This document shows, piece by piece, positions 1 to 13,668 of a DNA stretch of 64,000 bases. The DNA comes from Glandiceps talaboti (taxonomy: Eukaryota > Hemichordata > Enteropneusta > Spengelidae), in contig NC_135568.1 of assembly GCF_964340395.1 (NCBI RefSeq), forward strand, positions 13,383,776 through 13,447,775. Reading direction: 5' to 3'. The notes beneath the pieces were generated by a model, which was given only the letters and a program-made list of their open reading frames with translations, did no database searches and had not been told where the DNA came from. The position numbers were made by a program, and so were the translations under genes. Positions within the stretch are counted from its first letter, which is position 1. Every line of letters starts with the position of its first letter.

Positions 1-1814
1 ATGCATGCTAATGCTAAAGTCATTTTCGCCAATCCTGTGTCACGTGACCTTTCTAAATCAGAACTATATACGCGGCTCCGCCTTGTTGTTTATCTTTCCA
101 CCGGTGTCTATTGTACTTATGCCCGACAAGTTCACAGGATGGCAGGATTAGTCCATCTCACCCTTGCTAGACTAGATTAAGATAAAGTACACACTGTCTC
201 ACCCCTTGCCACGCTAGGTGATGATAATAACTGAGATAAAAGTGTACACATTCGGGTGAGGACACACACAGCATGCAGTGTTCACGGCGAAGAAATAAGC
301 CATACAACATTCACAAGCCCTGATATGACTGAACAACGAGATGTGTCTTATATTATATAGTGTAGCTCATCTGAAGATCTGTGTAAAATTCTTTTTTTTA
401 AATGTTTACCGTTTCTTTTGAATGGTAACAGTTGTGCCCTTCATCCTTAAACCCTTACTGTGCAGTCACTACTCCATTCATGGTACAGTAGTATGACTTA
501 TTTTTAATACTACTCGCCACAACTATTTTTCTCCGTAATTAAGTTCTCCTCGTAATTTTGGCAAATTATTTTGGTCCGGGTCGTACTCTTGCATTTCATT
601 CTTGAGACCATGGAGGCTCCCCTTCTATACTTCCATGTGCAGGCATATGGTTTCTGACTTTGCCGGACTGGTTTTACTTGAACTACAAAGGTCAACCCAA
701 TTCACACCTTCTAAGTCCCCCTTTGTCTTACACTATCCAATACTGATAAGACTTCAGCGGCAACTCAGACAAGGAGGTGGTTATAACCCGCTACACAAAC
801 TTTAATATTAGCTCCGGTAGAGGACTGCTAATCCCGTACATGTCAAACAATGTGTCAACATTATGACAGATAAAGGGCATAAACAGAGATTAACAAACCT
901 GGCTTAGAAGAGGCCTGCCGTTCACTGCTGGAGCGAGAAACGATGTTTTAGATATGCAAATTTTACAACTCTATTCAACAGAGGTCGCGCGATACAGTTT
1001 TGTAAAAATGACTTTTCTCGGTTCCCTAAAACATAAATAAATGTTGCTAACTTTGATGAAACCAGTCTCACCTTTGTTCCCCTTTTAAGAATCGATAATC
1101 TGTGTGTGTTTGTGGTGTCAGCACCTAAGGTACACTCTTTGCCTTCTGTACAATAAAGATCACACTTTGACCGGTCGTAATTGGCAAAATCCCGTGCCAA
1201 ATTACCTCTGCTGTGGGTACTAATCTATTCTGTGGACTTAGCTAGGTAAGAATTTAAGCCTACATAAACGACACGTTGGAATGTTGAACCTATGTGTTAT
1301 CATTGTAATTGCAGATTCCTGCAGAATTTGAAAGCAAGTGATTTTTTCAATATCATTATTGTAATCTCCAAATCACAGATTAATCGTCACAACTACGTCA
1401 TTCATAGCCATGTTGTCAATGTTGTCGCCATGGCTACTTTCCTATTTCATGTACATATATGTTGATGCGTCTCTTGTAAAGGCAACCCTAATTATGTTTT
1501 ATGTTTCTCGCCCTTATACATTAAAATTGTCAATCGAGTGAAATGGAAAATAAAGAAAAAACAAAATAAAACTGAAACACTGAGTAGTAAGTAGTTTGTT
1601 TACATGTTGGCAATGCTTCCAATTCCTAATCGTACATTTAATCGACTGCATGGCTTAGAAAAGGCAATTGAAATCAAGATACTATGGAACAGTACGCATT
1701 CACAGTTCCGAATTTCACCTATATAAAATGACAATTTTCGCCCCAGCACATGGTTGTGGTGTCTTTACTATATCATTATTGACGGTGTGTTAAAACCAGG
1801 CCATTCGTTCGGGC

Positions 1815-1885
1815 TTTTTTTTTTTTGTTTTGGGTTTGTTTGTTTTTTTTGTTTTTTTTGGTGTGTTTTTGGGGGGGTTTTTTGT

Positions 1886-1924
<39 letters not shown>

Positions 1925-1955
1925 TGGGGGGTTTTTTTGGGGGAGGGGGGCAATA
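1815..1955 (+). repeat. G/T-rich low-complexity tract with (GTT)n
   Basis: A strand-asymmetric G/T tract contains about 12 GTT units between about 1885 and 1922, flanked by T runs and G runs. The overlapping open frames on both strands are by-products of the repeat. Confidence 0.9.
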
Positions 1956-3422
1956 TGGGATCTGCATGTCATGAGAAACAGGAAATGTATAAAGAAGGCC
2001 ATTTTAAGTACGCTTTTGAAAACCGTGGCAAATCCCAGTCGCTAACTCTTCATCGCTGTTTCAATTGAATTGGCCATTACAACTCGATTCTACTTCATTA
2101 ATTAGTCAAATCACAGTTCCAATTGCAAGGTGGAGTGACTGATAAAATATTGAAATTTCTGACATGGCCGTTACAATTGTAAGTGCAATTTATCTGTATG
2201 TATGCGCATACGTGTTGAATAAATGTCAACCCCTTCTTTACACATATGTTAAATTTATATGTAAAATCCTGCTTTTTCCTCATTTTTTGCAAGTTGAAAA
2301 TACATAAACCCTTTTCTGAAAACAGTTCAATCCTTAGAATTAATAAGTGAATTACTTGTTTACAAGTTGCTAATGGTATTATTGATGTCATTGTTAGAAA
2401 CTGTTCTGAGCCTACGATCAACGATTTCTGGTCAAATTGTAATGGTCACACGAGTATGACTGCCAACCGTGTTAAACTGCTATGGATGTTAAAATTACTG
2501 CAGTCGGACTTTAGCGCAAGACGAATCGTTATTTTTACACAACTTGAATAGTTCAATTTCGACGTGGCGAATTCAGCTCTAAACCATATAAAGATATGTT
2601 AAAGCAATATAAACTATTCCCGACCTTAGAGACTAGTTTCCTGAAAGCAAAATTATTCTGATCTCTCAATATCCTCACGAAGACTTATTCGTGTCCTCTT
2701 GGCTTAAATAAAAGAATTTGTGGGACTTACCGTCTTGTTTTGAAGGAAAATTTACAATCTTAATTTTTCCATAGAGATAACATAGTATTCAGCGGCCATA
2801 TTGGATTCTAAAATGGCTTAAAATGTGATACTACATGTATTCTGACCCCTATTTCAAAAATTTGTACTGTGACCTCTGATAGTTTTTCTTAGTTTTAACT
2901 GAGAACTGTTTGAATTTTCGTGGACAAAGAAAAACTAAAAATTTAAGATTTCACTCCTGGGTGTATACGAGCCTAAGGGCATTCTGAGAAGCAAAGACCC
3001 GTTCAATCAGTACTGAAGTATGTGATGCGTACATAGATTTGGTGTTCAATAGAAGTCGCACTAATGCCTACTCTGTCGTTCACTATGATATTAGTTGATA
3101 ATCTGATGCAACCCACAGTGCCTAACTTCATAAGCTTTGGTGTCCCTAAAGACTTTCTCATTGTTATTGTAAGCATTAGTCTATCTACATTTACTTGAAT
3201 GACAACAACTCTTCAATTAGTTTGGTTTATTCAGGGATCAACCGTCATTCCTTTTTACATTCTTTGGCTTTTGAACCTCGTAAGATACCCAAGCCTTGCA
3301 TAAACAACATTTTATGTAACTAAACTGGAAAAAAAGCAAATGAAATAAAATGTGATACCATTACAGTTTTTGAATTTGCCCAAGAAGGTTATGGTGGAAA
3401 AAAAATACATTTCAATTTGTTC

Positions 3423-3453
<31 letters not shown>

Positions 3454-3476
3454 GGTGGTGGTGCTGCTGCTGCTGC

Positions 3477-3534
<58 letters not shown>

Positions 3535-3535
3535 C
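3423..3535 (+). repeat. Compound trinucleotide repeat (GGT)n(GCT)n(GTT)n
   Basis: GGT units pass into a short GCT block and then about 18 GTT units. The tract is open in several frames on both strands, but no splice-site context or conserved flanking protein suggests that it is coding. Confidence 0.92.
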
Positions 3536-4136
3536 TTAAAGTTGTTGACGTTGTTGTTAACGTTGTTGTAGCCGCAGTGGTTGTTATTGCTCAATACAAC
3601 ATACAGTACTAGTTCTTTTCACATTTCAAATTTGCAATGCAGGTTGAATGGGGACAGTGCACATTGTTGCCTCACGATCATCTCCGAAACTGAACGACCC
3701 ATATAGTCAATAATCGGTCCAACTATGCAATGCATTTGATCAGGTGCAGACCACCTGTTAAAAACACGTCCTGTTATACTCCCATGCCTACGGCAGTGCA
3801 AAGCTAAGTGCACGACAACAATCTTATAATGTAAGAAGTGAATTAAGTCAAACAAGTGCCTGTTATTTGGATCACATGTATTCTGACCCCAAAGCACTAC
3901 TCAGTAGGCAGTTATACTTATTGAGGCGCTTCAGTGTGGCATTAAGAAACTCTGAGCGGTGTTTTAATACTAAGAACAGACCATATATTTGTTTTGAAGG
4001 TCGATGCAGGTGGAATAAGGAGGGGGCATATACTTAGGAGGTGGCCATTGTAGGGAGGGAACGAGAACTCATCGTAACAGGTGCCGACGTTAAGAAGGCC
4101 AAACGATGATATGAGGTTATTATATTAATAGCCAGT

Positions 4137-4149
4137 ACACACACACACA

Positions 4150-4185
<36 letters not shown>

Positions 4186-4261
4186 TACATACATACATAC
4201 ATACATACATACATACATACATACATACATACATACATACATACATACATACATACATACA
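4137..4261 (+). repeat. Compound microsatellite (AC)n(ATAC)n
   Basis: About 20 AC dinucleotides are followed by about 20 ATAC tetranucleotides, with a single CCC interruption in the AC block. Confidence 0.95.
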
Positions 4262-6550
4262 AATCAAAATTTCAAAATATAAATCAGAATTCTACATTAT
4301 GTTTTCCTGCTATTGGAATGATACTTGACACTGAAATAACACCACAACTATGTTGTAACTTTTATGACCAAAGCAAAGACTATAACCGTAACCTGGGTAA
4401 CAAGAAACAAGCTATACACTGGCGATGCAACAAACACCTTACATGCTCATACAAGTAAAGAGATTGCTGACATATATTCTTTGTGTCGCATTTTATCAAC
4501 AAAATGACAGAGTTTGTGATAATTCCCCCGGGCAAATCCCACTTCGTGTCTATGTCTAACAAGTGTATATATATGGTGTTCGTACTTTTGCGAGTACATG
4601 ACCAGACGGGGTCCTGATCGATCGATTGAGTTGAGTTAATATATGATCGGTTTATCATCTCCAAAACAACTTTTCAAGTGTTTGATTATGCCAATCGTAG
4701 ATATGAAAACATCAATAATGAAAAAGACTGCACACAAATTGCATACAAACTGCTTATTTTATTGTTACCAAAGTACAGTTAGGACTAACAAGAAATTAAC
4801 CGGTGAAATATTGTGATAATGTTGAAATTTAGCCAGCCTCGCAAAATGGGCTTTCAAATCGAGTAATGGGTCGCAGACTATCGATTCTCGTTTTCTTGTC
4901 TTCCTCGCGGCGAAAATAATTCTATACCTAGCCTTCTCGAGAGTTTACGTCAAGGACTTATCTTTTCCCCGGAGGCCAGTTTACCATTACCTACACACAA
5001 AAAATCACCCAGCATCGTACGAGGTGAATCTGTCCGTTCCTGGTATGGTCAACAGAAAGCATATTATAAATTAAGTACATAGTCGTCTTCAGACATAACA
5101 TTTGTCATACACCGAAAGTTTGCTCTTTGCTTACCTGTGTTCCGAGTCAGCAAGCGTGTCAGATACAAATGTTCACTGATGTACAACGTCGTGAGGTCCG
5201 GTGCATTGACAGCCAATTTGACGAACTACGTGCCACCTGCTACAGGGACTGGTGACTATTGAGAAATGCGCACTGAATACCCTATTCACGGCGTGCTCCT
5301 TTCTGTGTGTCCAACGGAGTAACTTTTTGGCACGTTCTTATCGACCCGTCTGCCGTTATCAAGTGTTTTTCGTCCCTTATCAGTACATTGGTGTTCTGTT
5401 ATAGACTTCTTGATGAAAAGGCTCTCTGTGCTGTTACCATGGCAATATGAAATAATCGAAGTTGGGTACGTGAAGGTGAGTCAGGTCGTACTTGTTGTGT
5501 CAAAGTTGACGAATTGTAATCCCCTTGATGGCGATTTAAATCAAAAATTGTGTCGGATCTACGGCTGTTGTATACAGCAACGAAGTCGGGACATTGGTAT
5601 GTCACGCCCCCTGGTGTCAATCATGTGAACATGTCTTTTCTCACCAGCTATCAAATTGTCCCTGAGACCCACCAGCATCAATGTACATGATGACTTCTCT
5701 CATTTCCAAATGTAACAGTTTTATTGAATGACCTAGAATATAGTGAGGACCTGCAGCTCAGAATACATACCACATATGTTTGAATAGACTGGTGCATTTA
5801 TAACATGCGTCTCAGTTTAGTCATATCCATAGTATACTGCCTCGCCAATTTTCAAAGTAAATATTTTTTCAAAGTAAACATTTATATCAGAAGACAAATG
5901 ATATAAATATTGATCAATTGCGGCTCACTGTAACAAACAGAATAATCACAGACAGACAAAGACTTTTGCGAAAATGTCAAGTTCCCCCCTTGTATTTAAT
6001 TCCCGAAAAAGTTAGAAATGCTTGTGGTTTTTTTTTTTTAAAATCATCACATGATGGACCAAGTATTTTCCTCTGATGACCTCATGGTCACTGCACCAAT
6101 CAATGGCGACTGCGCATTAACCTTCGCTGTTTGTTTAAATGTCCTCTGCAGTGCGTAAAAAGAGCCGTGAATTATTTCTGAAGGCAGGTAGTAACTTTTA
6201 GTATCGTAATAATTAGAGGTAATTACATCCATGTCTGTATCGGTAATCAATAATCGTTATTCGGAGCGTTGAATACTTTGTCGCGGTCACATCCAAAGGA
6301 ATGTTGTCAAACCTGACTCGGTGTTTTGTATTTTGCAATAAAAAACATTGATATCGATTCGCAGAACAATAATTACTATGTGTAATACTAAACTAAAGAT
6401 TAGTTTGTAAGGATATTGGTGAATTTGATATTGTAAACAACTAACCAGTAAACGTACAGTGAATTTCACAATACCATGCAGCTTTTCTGTTTCATACAAT
6501 GCAGAAAGCCAACAAGAAACTCCATATGACACACTTCAATAGCAAGATCG

Positions 6551-6840
6551 CAGTTTTGCTACATTTAGTCTAAATGAAATAAACCATTTATGTCACATGA
6601 TTACAACTCCATGCAGACATTCGGGCGCTAATGTTTTTCTTAGTATCAAACATCCGATGAAGGCCGCGTAAAATGTCATTTGCGGTGTTCATTTGTTGTC
6701 TGGAATTATAGTGTAGTTCATGTCACTTGTAGACAAAATGTAGCAAGAAACTGTAATCATTCAATTTTCTTATCTTAAAGTGTAGCATGTCCAGTTTCTT
6801 CCTGGTTTCTGCGTAAAGTTGTATCGAACAGAAAAGCTGC
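6551..6840 (+). repeat. Dispersed repeat family C, copy 1
   Basis: The segment starts with TTTTGCTACATTTAGTC and contains the inverse, AATGTAGCAAGAAAC, about 190 bases later. It then continues through a stretch including AAGTGTAGCATGT. Related sequence occurs at 29.29-29.53 kb and 37.52-37.71 kb. Shared internal phrases such as ATGAAATAAACC show one dispersed family, probably a non-autonomous DNA element. Boundaries are approximate. Confidence 0.6.
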
Positions 6841-7179
6841 ACGGTATTATGAAATTCGTTGTACTACTGAGTGGATACAACTGGTACGTATTGGTATTTA
6901 CATATTTCTTTTCATAAAATTCTTGACGAAGGTATAAATCACAACAATAGAGAATATAGAAAATGAGGTCCTCGCGTTTCTTGTCACATTTATTGCCAAA
7001 ATAAGGTCGGATGTTGGAAACTTCGTCTGCGTATATTTTGGGTAGTATATCATTCAAACTCGCAGACGGATCAATTTAACCCTTATCCCACCATGGCCAC
7101 TATATTTTACATTGACTCCATATGAAGAGACTAGAGTTAATCATGTGTATGTCTGTCTGTGTGTCTATCTGACAGGCCT

Positions 7180-7257
7180 CCCATGTATGTATGTATGTAT
7201 GTATGTATGTATGTATGTATGTATGTATGTGTGTGTGTGTATGTATGTATGTATGTA

Positions 7258-7288
<31 letters not shown>

Positions 7289-7311
7289 TGTATGTATGTA
7301 TGTATGTATGT

Positions 7312-7351
<40 letters not shown>

Positions 7352-7371
7352 ATGTATGTATGTATGTATAT
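7180..7371 (+). repeat. Microsatellite (GTAT)n with (GT)n interruptions
   Basis: A long run of GTAT tetranucleotides is broken twice by GT dinucleotide blocks. The long open frames on both strands are repeat artefacts. Confidence 0.95.
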
Positions 7372-7743
7372 TGCGGTGGGTTGAGTTGTGTTTCGATGTG
7401 CTGCGTTCTGTTGCGTTACGTGGTGTTGTGTTTTGTATTCTACCTGCACTAATAAGCGTTGTACTGTGATGTGGTTACAATAGCAATACTCACTCGATGG
7501 CACTTGTAAACCAGTCGATCACTCGTCAAAGAAATTGATGAGGTGTGACATATAGGTCAAAGGTCAACTCGATATAAGACTGACTAGACTCATGACAAGT
7601 ACACGACGTGTCAAACTTTGCACCTACTTCGTGTTTTACATCATTCGTTCGGTTAGACTTTACGAGATAAATCGTAACAAAAAAACTTCAACGTTGAATT
7701 TCAAGGGTCCTGCATATCATGGTGACCACATCAGAACTCTCCG

Positions 7744-7747
7744 ACAC

Positions 7748-7814
<67 letters not shown>
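7744..7814 (+). repeat. Microsatellite (CA)n
   Basis: An almost pure run of CA dinucleotides of about 70 bases. Confidence 0.95.
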
Positions 7815-7817
<3 letters not shown>

Positions 7818-8042
7818 TTGACTGTATACATTTTCAACATGCAGCTTCAAGTTAGTTTCTAGTCGAGAATGATTTTTTATTCATCATTTACATATACATA
7901 TTATTACAAAAATACTAATCCCATTTTTATGAAATATTCAATTTTCATATTATTTTTGAATTGTAAAGTATATCGATGACAACACTTTGATATCTCTACC
8001 TATCTTTATAGGAAGCTTTTATAAATGTCCATATAAGTGATA

Positions 8043-8145
<103 letters not shown>

Positions 8146-8527
8146 CGCCGACGGATGGAAGGACAGTGGAAGGACAGACAGACATGTAGAGTTAGAGAAA
8201 TTCAATGTAGAGTTAGAGAATGTAGAGTTAGAGAAATGTAGGGTGCGACTGCAACATTAGGCAAGTGGAAAGGTTGTACAGAGATCGGACCCGCGTGTTT
8301 TGTTCTCTGTGATAAAAATTGACATGCGAATTCTGAGTTGTATCAGTGACTTAATCCCCCTTTTTCTTGATTCTACCTGATGACAAACTTAAAACCACTA
8401 GATTGAGTTGAAAACACTAGTAACCTTAATGGTTTAACTAAGATATTATTGCACTATTTTAATTTCAAAAACGATTCTCAGTTGTCTCCAGGTTCGCAAT
8501 CCTCAGAACGTTAAAATGCCTAATAGA

Positions 8528-8855
8528 TGTGGATGAGGATTTGGTATTTATTTGGGATTTTTAATTCATAAAATAATTTATCATGGCTTCCTACTTGAGA
8601 AATAAATGAGAAACAACTTTTATCAAATCTGTGTTTGTAACTTAGCAAAAAGGTGAAAAATATATAAAAAGTTTATTGTACGTACAACAACAAACGTTTT
8701 ACACATTTACAAATCTTTTGCAATTAGCTGAGTTTCAAATAAGAACTTGGCATATGTTGTTTCACATTGATTTCTCAAGTAGGCAGCCATGATAAAATTG
8801 TTTTATAAGAATTAAAAGACCTGAAATGAATACCAAATCTCATCCATATGGCCAC
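8528..8855 (+). mobile_element. Long-inverted-repeat MITE-like element, family B copy 1
   Basis: The two ends are inverted copies of each other over roughly 70 bases. The left arm has GGATGAGGATTTGGTATTTA and TTATCATGGCTTCCTACTTG. The right arm has the complements CAAGTAGGCAGCCATGATAA and TACCAAATCTCATCC. A second copy lies at 40.64-40.97 kb. No coding capacity is seen, so this is a non-autonomous element. Its right end touches the stop codon of the neighbouring minus-strand pseudocaspase. Confidence 0.75.
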
Positions 8856-8856
8856 T

Positions 8857-10862
8857 TCAAGAGCGGAAAGTAACACTCTTGATTCTGTTCGATTTATTAC
8901 CTAGATATAGTTCTTTTCTTAAAGTAGATTTTAATTTCACCACAGAGTCTATGCTACTGATTTCACCTCTGAAATCTTCAGTGACGTCACTCATGACCTG
9001 GTAGACTTCCTTTCTGCCATGAGACTTCTCCAGCGCGTGCGCAAGTCTGGTGACGAAAGACGACCCTTCGGCGGGACTTTTGCCGCGATATTTCCGAACA
9101 CACGACGCCACAAGGAAATCCGCATCTGTTGGGCTTGTTTCCGTGGCAACCATTTGTTCTCCGCCACTGACCTCGCAGTTCAGATCAAGGTCATATCCAG
9201 TAAATCGTATATTTATTTTCTCATTGTATAATTTTTCAATTTGTTGTACTCTGTCAAGACTGACTTTCGGTGCTGGATGAGAGTCCACGAAAAACAGTTT
9301 GGGTTTCCCGCCGAGGGACGGACACCGTCTTCCGGTAAAATTTCCGATAAAGTCGTACAGTTTGACGGGCAGTCCATCGGAACCATACACGTGTGTGTCT
9401 GTACCACGTGATAAAATGCAACAGATGAAAGAGTCGTAGATGCTGTGGTCTTTCTCACTGAAAGCATCCGATTTGATTTTCAGCTTGTACGCCGTCAGAT
9501 CCGGATACAGTAGTACTGTGTAGCCAAGGTCTTCAAAGACTCGCTGGAGGTAGTCTGTAGAAATGAGAACGACACTGTTGATATTAGATACAAGGTAAAT
9601 CCGGTCTCTGTGCTAGAATGTGGTTATGTACTTGTTGTCCAAAGTGCTCACAAACATAAAGTTTTTCGTCTGGCGGGACAACGCAAAGGTTGATTTGCAA
9701 AGATCAGAGTTGCCAAGCTCACCCCTTCCAGTTTTCACAACATACATAGAAGAGCGCCATCACATGGTGAAATGTTAACTGTAAAATCTCAGTAGTAGAC
9801 AGTATATTGCGGACGGGTCAAATTGTCAAACACTCTGTTAAATTCACCCAGTAATATATTAATGTAACATTTATTCTGATGAATTGCATCTAGATTTATT
9901 AGCTTCTTACAATAACTGTTTGAAACTTGCTGATCCATCGGGAAAATTAAAATTCCTACATGCGCCATGTTGATCCCGTACTCAAAAGTTTAGTTTGTCT
10001 ACAGGCTCCAGCAAACCTCAGTAAATTCGTGTGGGTATTAATGGTGATGATGGAGGTTTTGAACAATACCACACTACGTGTCTGGGATCATGCACATTAT
10101 TCAATTTTATACAACCACAACACACTATCTCGAAAAATCGTGAATTGTCCTTTGTACAATTGACTGTGAGGGCACTGTTCTTCCCGAGGTTGTCTGTGTG
10201 TCCCATGGGTATTACCTTTTGCTATGTTACTACCAGTGGCACATTTTGTAACTGATTTAATTCCATATTCTGGCATTTTGATATTATCTTATCGTGGAAC
10301 CACGAGAATCATATTTGGTTATTTTCTATATATATTTTATACAGGCAGAGATTTTGTGGCCTTGAAGTCGACGACAGGAAGTGTTACTTTTGGGGTACAC
10401 ATATTGTAGTCCGTACTAATTCTTATGCCCAATCAATTCGATAACATTAACATGAGAATATAGGATCAAATCCTGGGCCTTTAACTGTGTGGTATGAGGA
10501 GTTAATTATTAATAATATTTATTGAATGTAATTTGCACTCCACAGGTGTCTGTGAACTTACCCACTTCATCCTGGGTACCGTTTCTTCTCGGTAGTTGTA
10601 AACTCTGGGGAAGCTCCCTATCTTTGTTGAAATGTTCTACTGCTATGATGACAGCCAGTCCGTGTGGTTTACTACTCATCTCATATCTGTCAACCTCAAC
10701 ACCGTTCAGTTCACTGTCGATGACGTCATGATTTCTGAGACGTGACGTCACACACCGAGTTCTAGTACTTCTTCTGCTTCGTTTACTCTTCACAGAACTA
10801 GCAGTGAGGCTCTGATAGGAATACCTCCAGTGAAATTCTGTTGAAGCCCGTGACGTCATCAT
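8857..10862 (-). CDS. Caspase-8/CFLAR-like pseudocaspase
   Basis: Two coding exons on the minus strand, 10862..10562 and 9554..8857, join in phase 1 (GTG G|GTAAGT to CTACAG|AC) and give 332 residues. The large-subunit entry (SKPHGLAVII, then NGTQDEVDYL), the CILS-RG-YGSDG core, the CPSLGGKPKLFF strand and the small-subunit ADFL and PAEG segments follow the caspase-8 pattern. The catalytic His is Arg150 (CILSRG). The QACxG pentapeptide reads DSHPA, with His193 where Cys belongs. It therefore should not cleave substrates. By analogy with CFLAR it may regulate an active caspase; that is inference. No death-effector domain is visible, only a basic, Ser/Arg-rich leader of about 58 residues. The start is set by an in-frame TGA just upstream of ATG at 10862. 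The exon begins at 10875, and a likely 5'UTR exon is 10999..10940. Confidence 0.85.
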
Positions 10863-10939
10863 TCAAACTTCATTCCTGAAACAGAATATATAACGAATAA
10901 TGTTAAAGTGGAATAACGATAAAGTTGATTTCGTCTTAC

Positions 10940-10999
10940 CTGTAAGCTTAGGAAACGCAGAAAAGATATTGGTACGAACCCCAGCATCGTAACACGCCT
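10940..10999 (-). other. Probable 5'UTR exon of the pseudocaspase gene
   Basis: A 60-base segment on the minus strand is bounded by an acceptor (TTCTATTTTAG) and a strong donor (TTACAG|GTAAGA). It lies directly upstream of the first coding exon, whose acceptor is TTCTGTTTCAG at 10876. It contains an ATG whose frame meets a TGA at the start of the next exon, so it would act as a short upstream ORF. Confidence 0.5.
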
Positions 11000-13668
11000 C
11001 TAAAATAGAACTATATAGTAAATCTGACCCAGAACATCTGCAGTTGCTGGATACTGGGGCGGAGAAGTCTCTGAATATAATGTTTCGATTTCTGTGCCAT
11101 TATTATAACGAATAATACTCAGATGCCGAGTACACAGATTTGAACAAATGTAATAAAGATTTTCAGGAAATTAATATTGGAAAAAATGCACCAAATCGGA
11201 AAGAAATAATGAACCATACCGATATAATACCTGAAACCATACAAAGCCAAACACGCTACACTTGCCGTTCTACACACGTATCATTAAAACTAACATTTTG
11301 TTGCTCGTAAGAAAAAATCAGACAAAACAAACAGTCTGTTAGAAATATAACAGTTTTTCACCACCTTAGGCCCGCTCGCTTGCCGCAATATCAAATATGT
11401 TTAATTTATATATATAATGTTTACTAATAATTCATTTAATATTTGTTGTGCCGAGAAGCAGATCAGAAGAATTGATATGAGTAATTAATGAAAGCAGAAT
11501 TGCTCTCGTTTTATTGGTGATTAAATATTTCCCCATAAATAGACATCAATAAATCATAAGGGCTGAAATATATGTCCCATGTACGAGTTTTATTTCATGA
11601 ATAGTACTGCTGAAATATTATATGGAATCCATACTAACCACAGGGCATTTCATATCCGAGAAACTTTAACACGACAGCACATATTTTGTAATAATTCAAA
11701 TATATACATAAACGTCGTCTTGCTGCTAGACGTTCGGGCTTTCTTTCGATGCTATAACTATAAGCGAACGAAGTTCGCATGTGAGGGCTTGCCCGAACAT
11801 TCCATCCTCGATAGCGTTGTTCGGCTGTGTGTCGTATTTTATCGGAAGAACATCCGAGGGCTAGCTGATAGACTAACATAAACGCTGCTAAAACCAGAAC
11901 AGAGGAGAGACGCTGCAAAAAAAAATAAAAACATACCTTTTCACGCAGTCTCATAAACGCGCCAGAAATTGAGTTTGTGACAGATTATTCCTGAAACGGT
12001 TTGCTTGTTATTTAAACTTATTTGGACCGTGGACACTTTATTTCATCACGTCTCTAAGATATATTCCGCAAGTTTTTACACTGAATCACATTTCAGCCTC
12101 CCGGCCGGGGTGGAGCAATCTATCGAACGGAACTTAGACACCTGTGTCACCGGAATCGTGATTAGTTTCTATAGATTTTGTACTATTTAATATTTGGCTG
12201 AACCCCCTCCCCTAATTAACTTCGAATCTTAATATATAGTAAACAAAATATATGTTAACCGTACATACTCAAGTTCTGAGTTACTAGGATACACATGAAG
12301 ACAGTTAGTCTGAAACATAACGTCGCCAAAATCTTACAAATATAGATACATGTAATTGTCACGTACGTCTGACGTCATAAAAATCTTGGCGATATTGCTA
12401 CATTGTATCAAAGTAAACCTGTGTTCCAAAAATTTCTTTGAAAGGAGATATTGATTATAAGTATACCTGACAAACTGTGTCTACACATGTACACGTCACT
12501 GTTCTAATGTGCTCGAAATATTACCTAAAACTTTCCAAACCGCCATTATTTTTCCCAACTTTTCATAAATTATGATTGAGGAAATCTAATTGTATTATTT
12601 TCCAATATTTTTTTCTTCATTCAGCCGGAAAATACTCGTTATTACCTGAGGGTTTGACACTTACTTGTCTAGCGACAAGGCCCCTTAGGTCACTCGTCAC
12701 TTGCTATAGGGAATACTATCTTAGTGCCCTATCAGAACAAATCATTTACGGTTTAACAATCTGCCATGATGATAACGGTATTACATAGCAAGACGATTTA
12801 TTGATCTTACTAAAAATGTCATACATCAAGCCAGACAATGTCAGAAAAACCTTTGTGGTGATAGACGATCGGATGAAATGTTGGAATGTATGACCAAGAA
12901 AAAAAATTGTTTCTGGTCAGGACATTTTGTCTAAAATTGTGCTACGACAAGAATTTTTTATTTTTTTATTTATTTTTTTATGATTTTTTTTTTATTCTCA
13001 ACAAACCCTGTCACTTAATCTACTATTTATGGCAGTTACTGTTTAGTACTTTAGAGTCAAGTGTGTATGTAGGGGCAGATGTCATTTGCTTGTTCATGAT
13101 TGGCTCTGCAGTTGTCTTCACTGAAGTAGGGAGGGTTATTTTTGTATTTCTCCCCGGATCTACAGACTGCATAGGCTGGATGGACAAACGCGGGAAAAAA
13201 GACCGACGCGAGGGTGTTTTAAGTGAGGCGCACGCTGACCAGACACAATTCATTTGTTTTGTCTTAGTAAGATTTTTGTCGCGCCAGGCGACGTTCAGTC
13301 TGTAAGAAAAACGACATTCGTGCCATTCTATCAGTCAGCACTGACAAGAAGCCTGCCTGATAGAGCCATATAATATGATGTATCTTGCAGTCTAAGCGAC
13401 GTTCTGTTTCAGGTTTTCTGGCTTCAACTGTACTGCAGACTACTTGTGCCAACACATGGTGAATACAAACACACATAAATATAAATGCAAACTGTATACT
13501 GTTAGCTAGATATTTATTGCATAGTTGTGTTGTTTCCATATAAGTTTTAATATCACGTCTATTTTTGTTATGTTTGTTCTCTGGACAGTTTCAAAATGGT
13601 GAGACAGCCGATTTACAAAAAGAAACAAAATATAGTGAATGTTTCGTAGATGCTTGTGATGTTTACAT

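Noticed and set aside
8857-9554. Active caspase
   Set aside because: The fold is clear, but the residues at both catalytic positions (Arg150, His193) are read directly from unambiguous codons in the correct frame, so I call it inactive.
12886-13305. Open frame of 139 residues on plus
   Set aside because: Its first part is T-rich low complexity encoding Phe/Leu/Tyr runs. No domain, splice support or start context makes it convincing.
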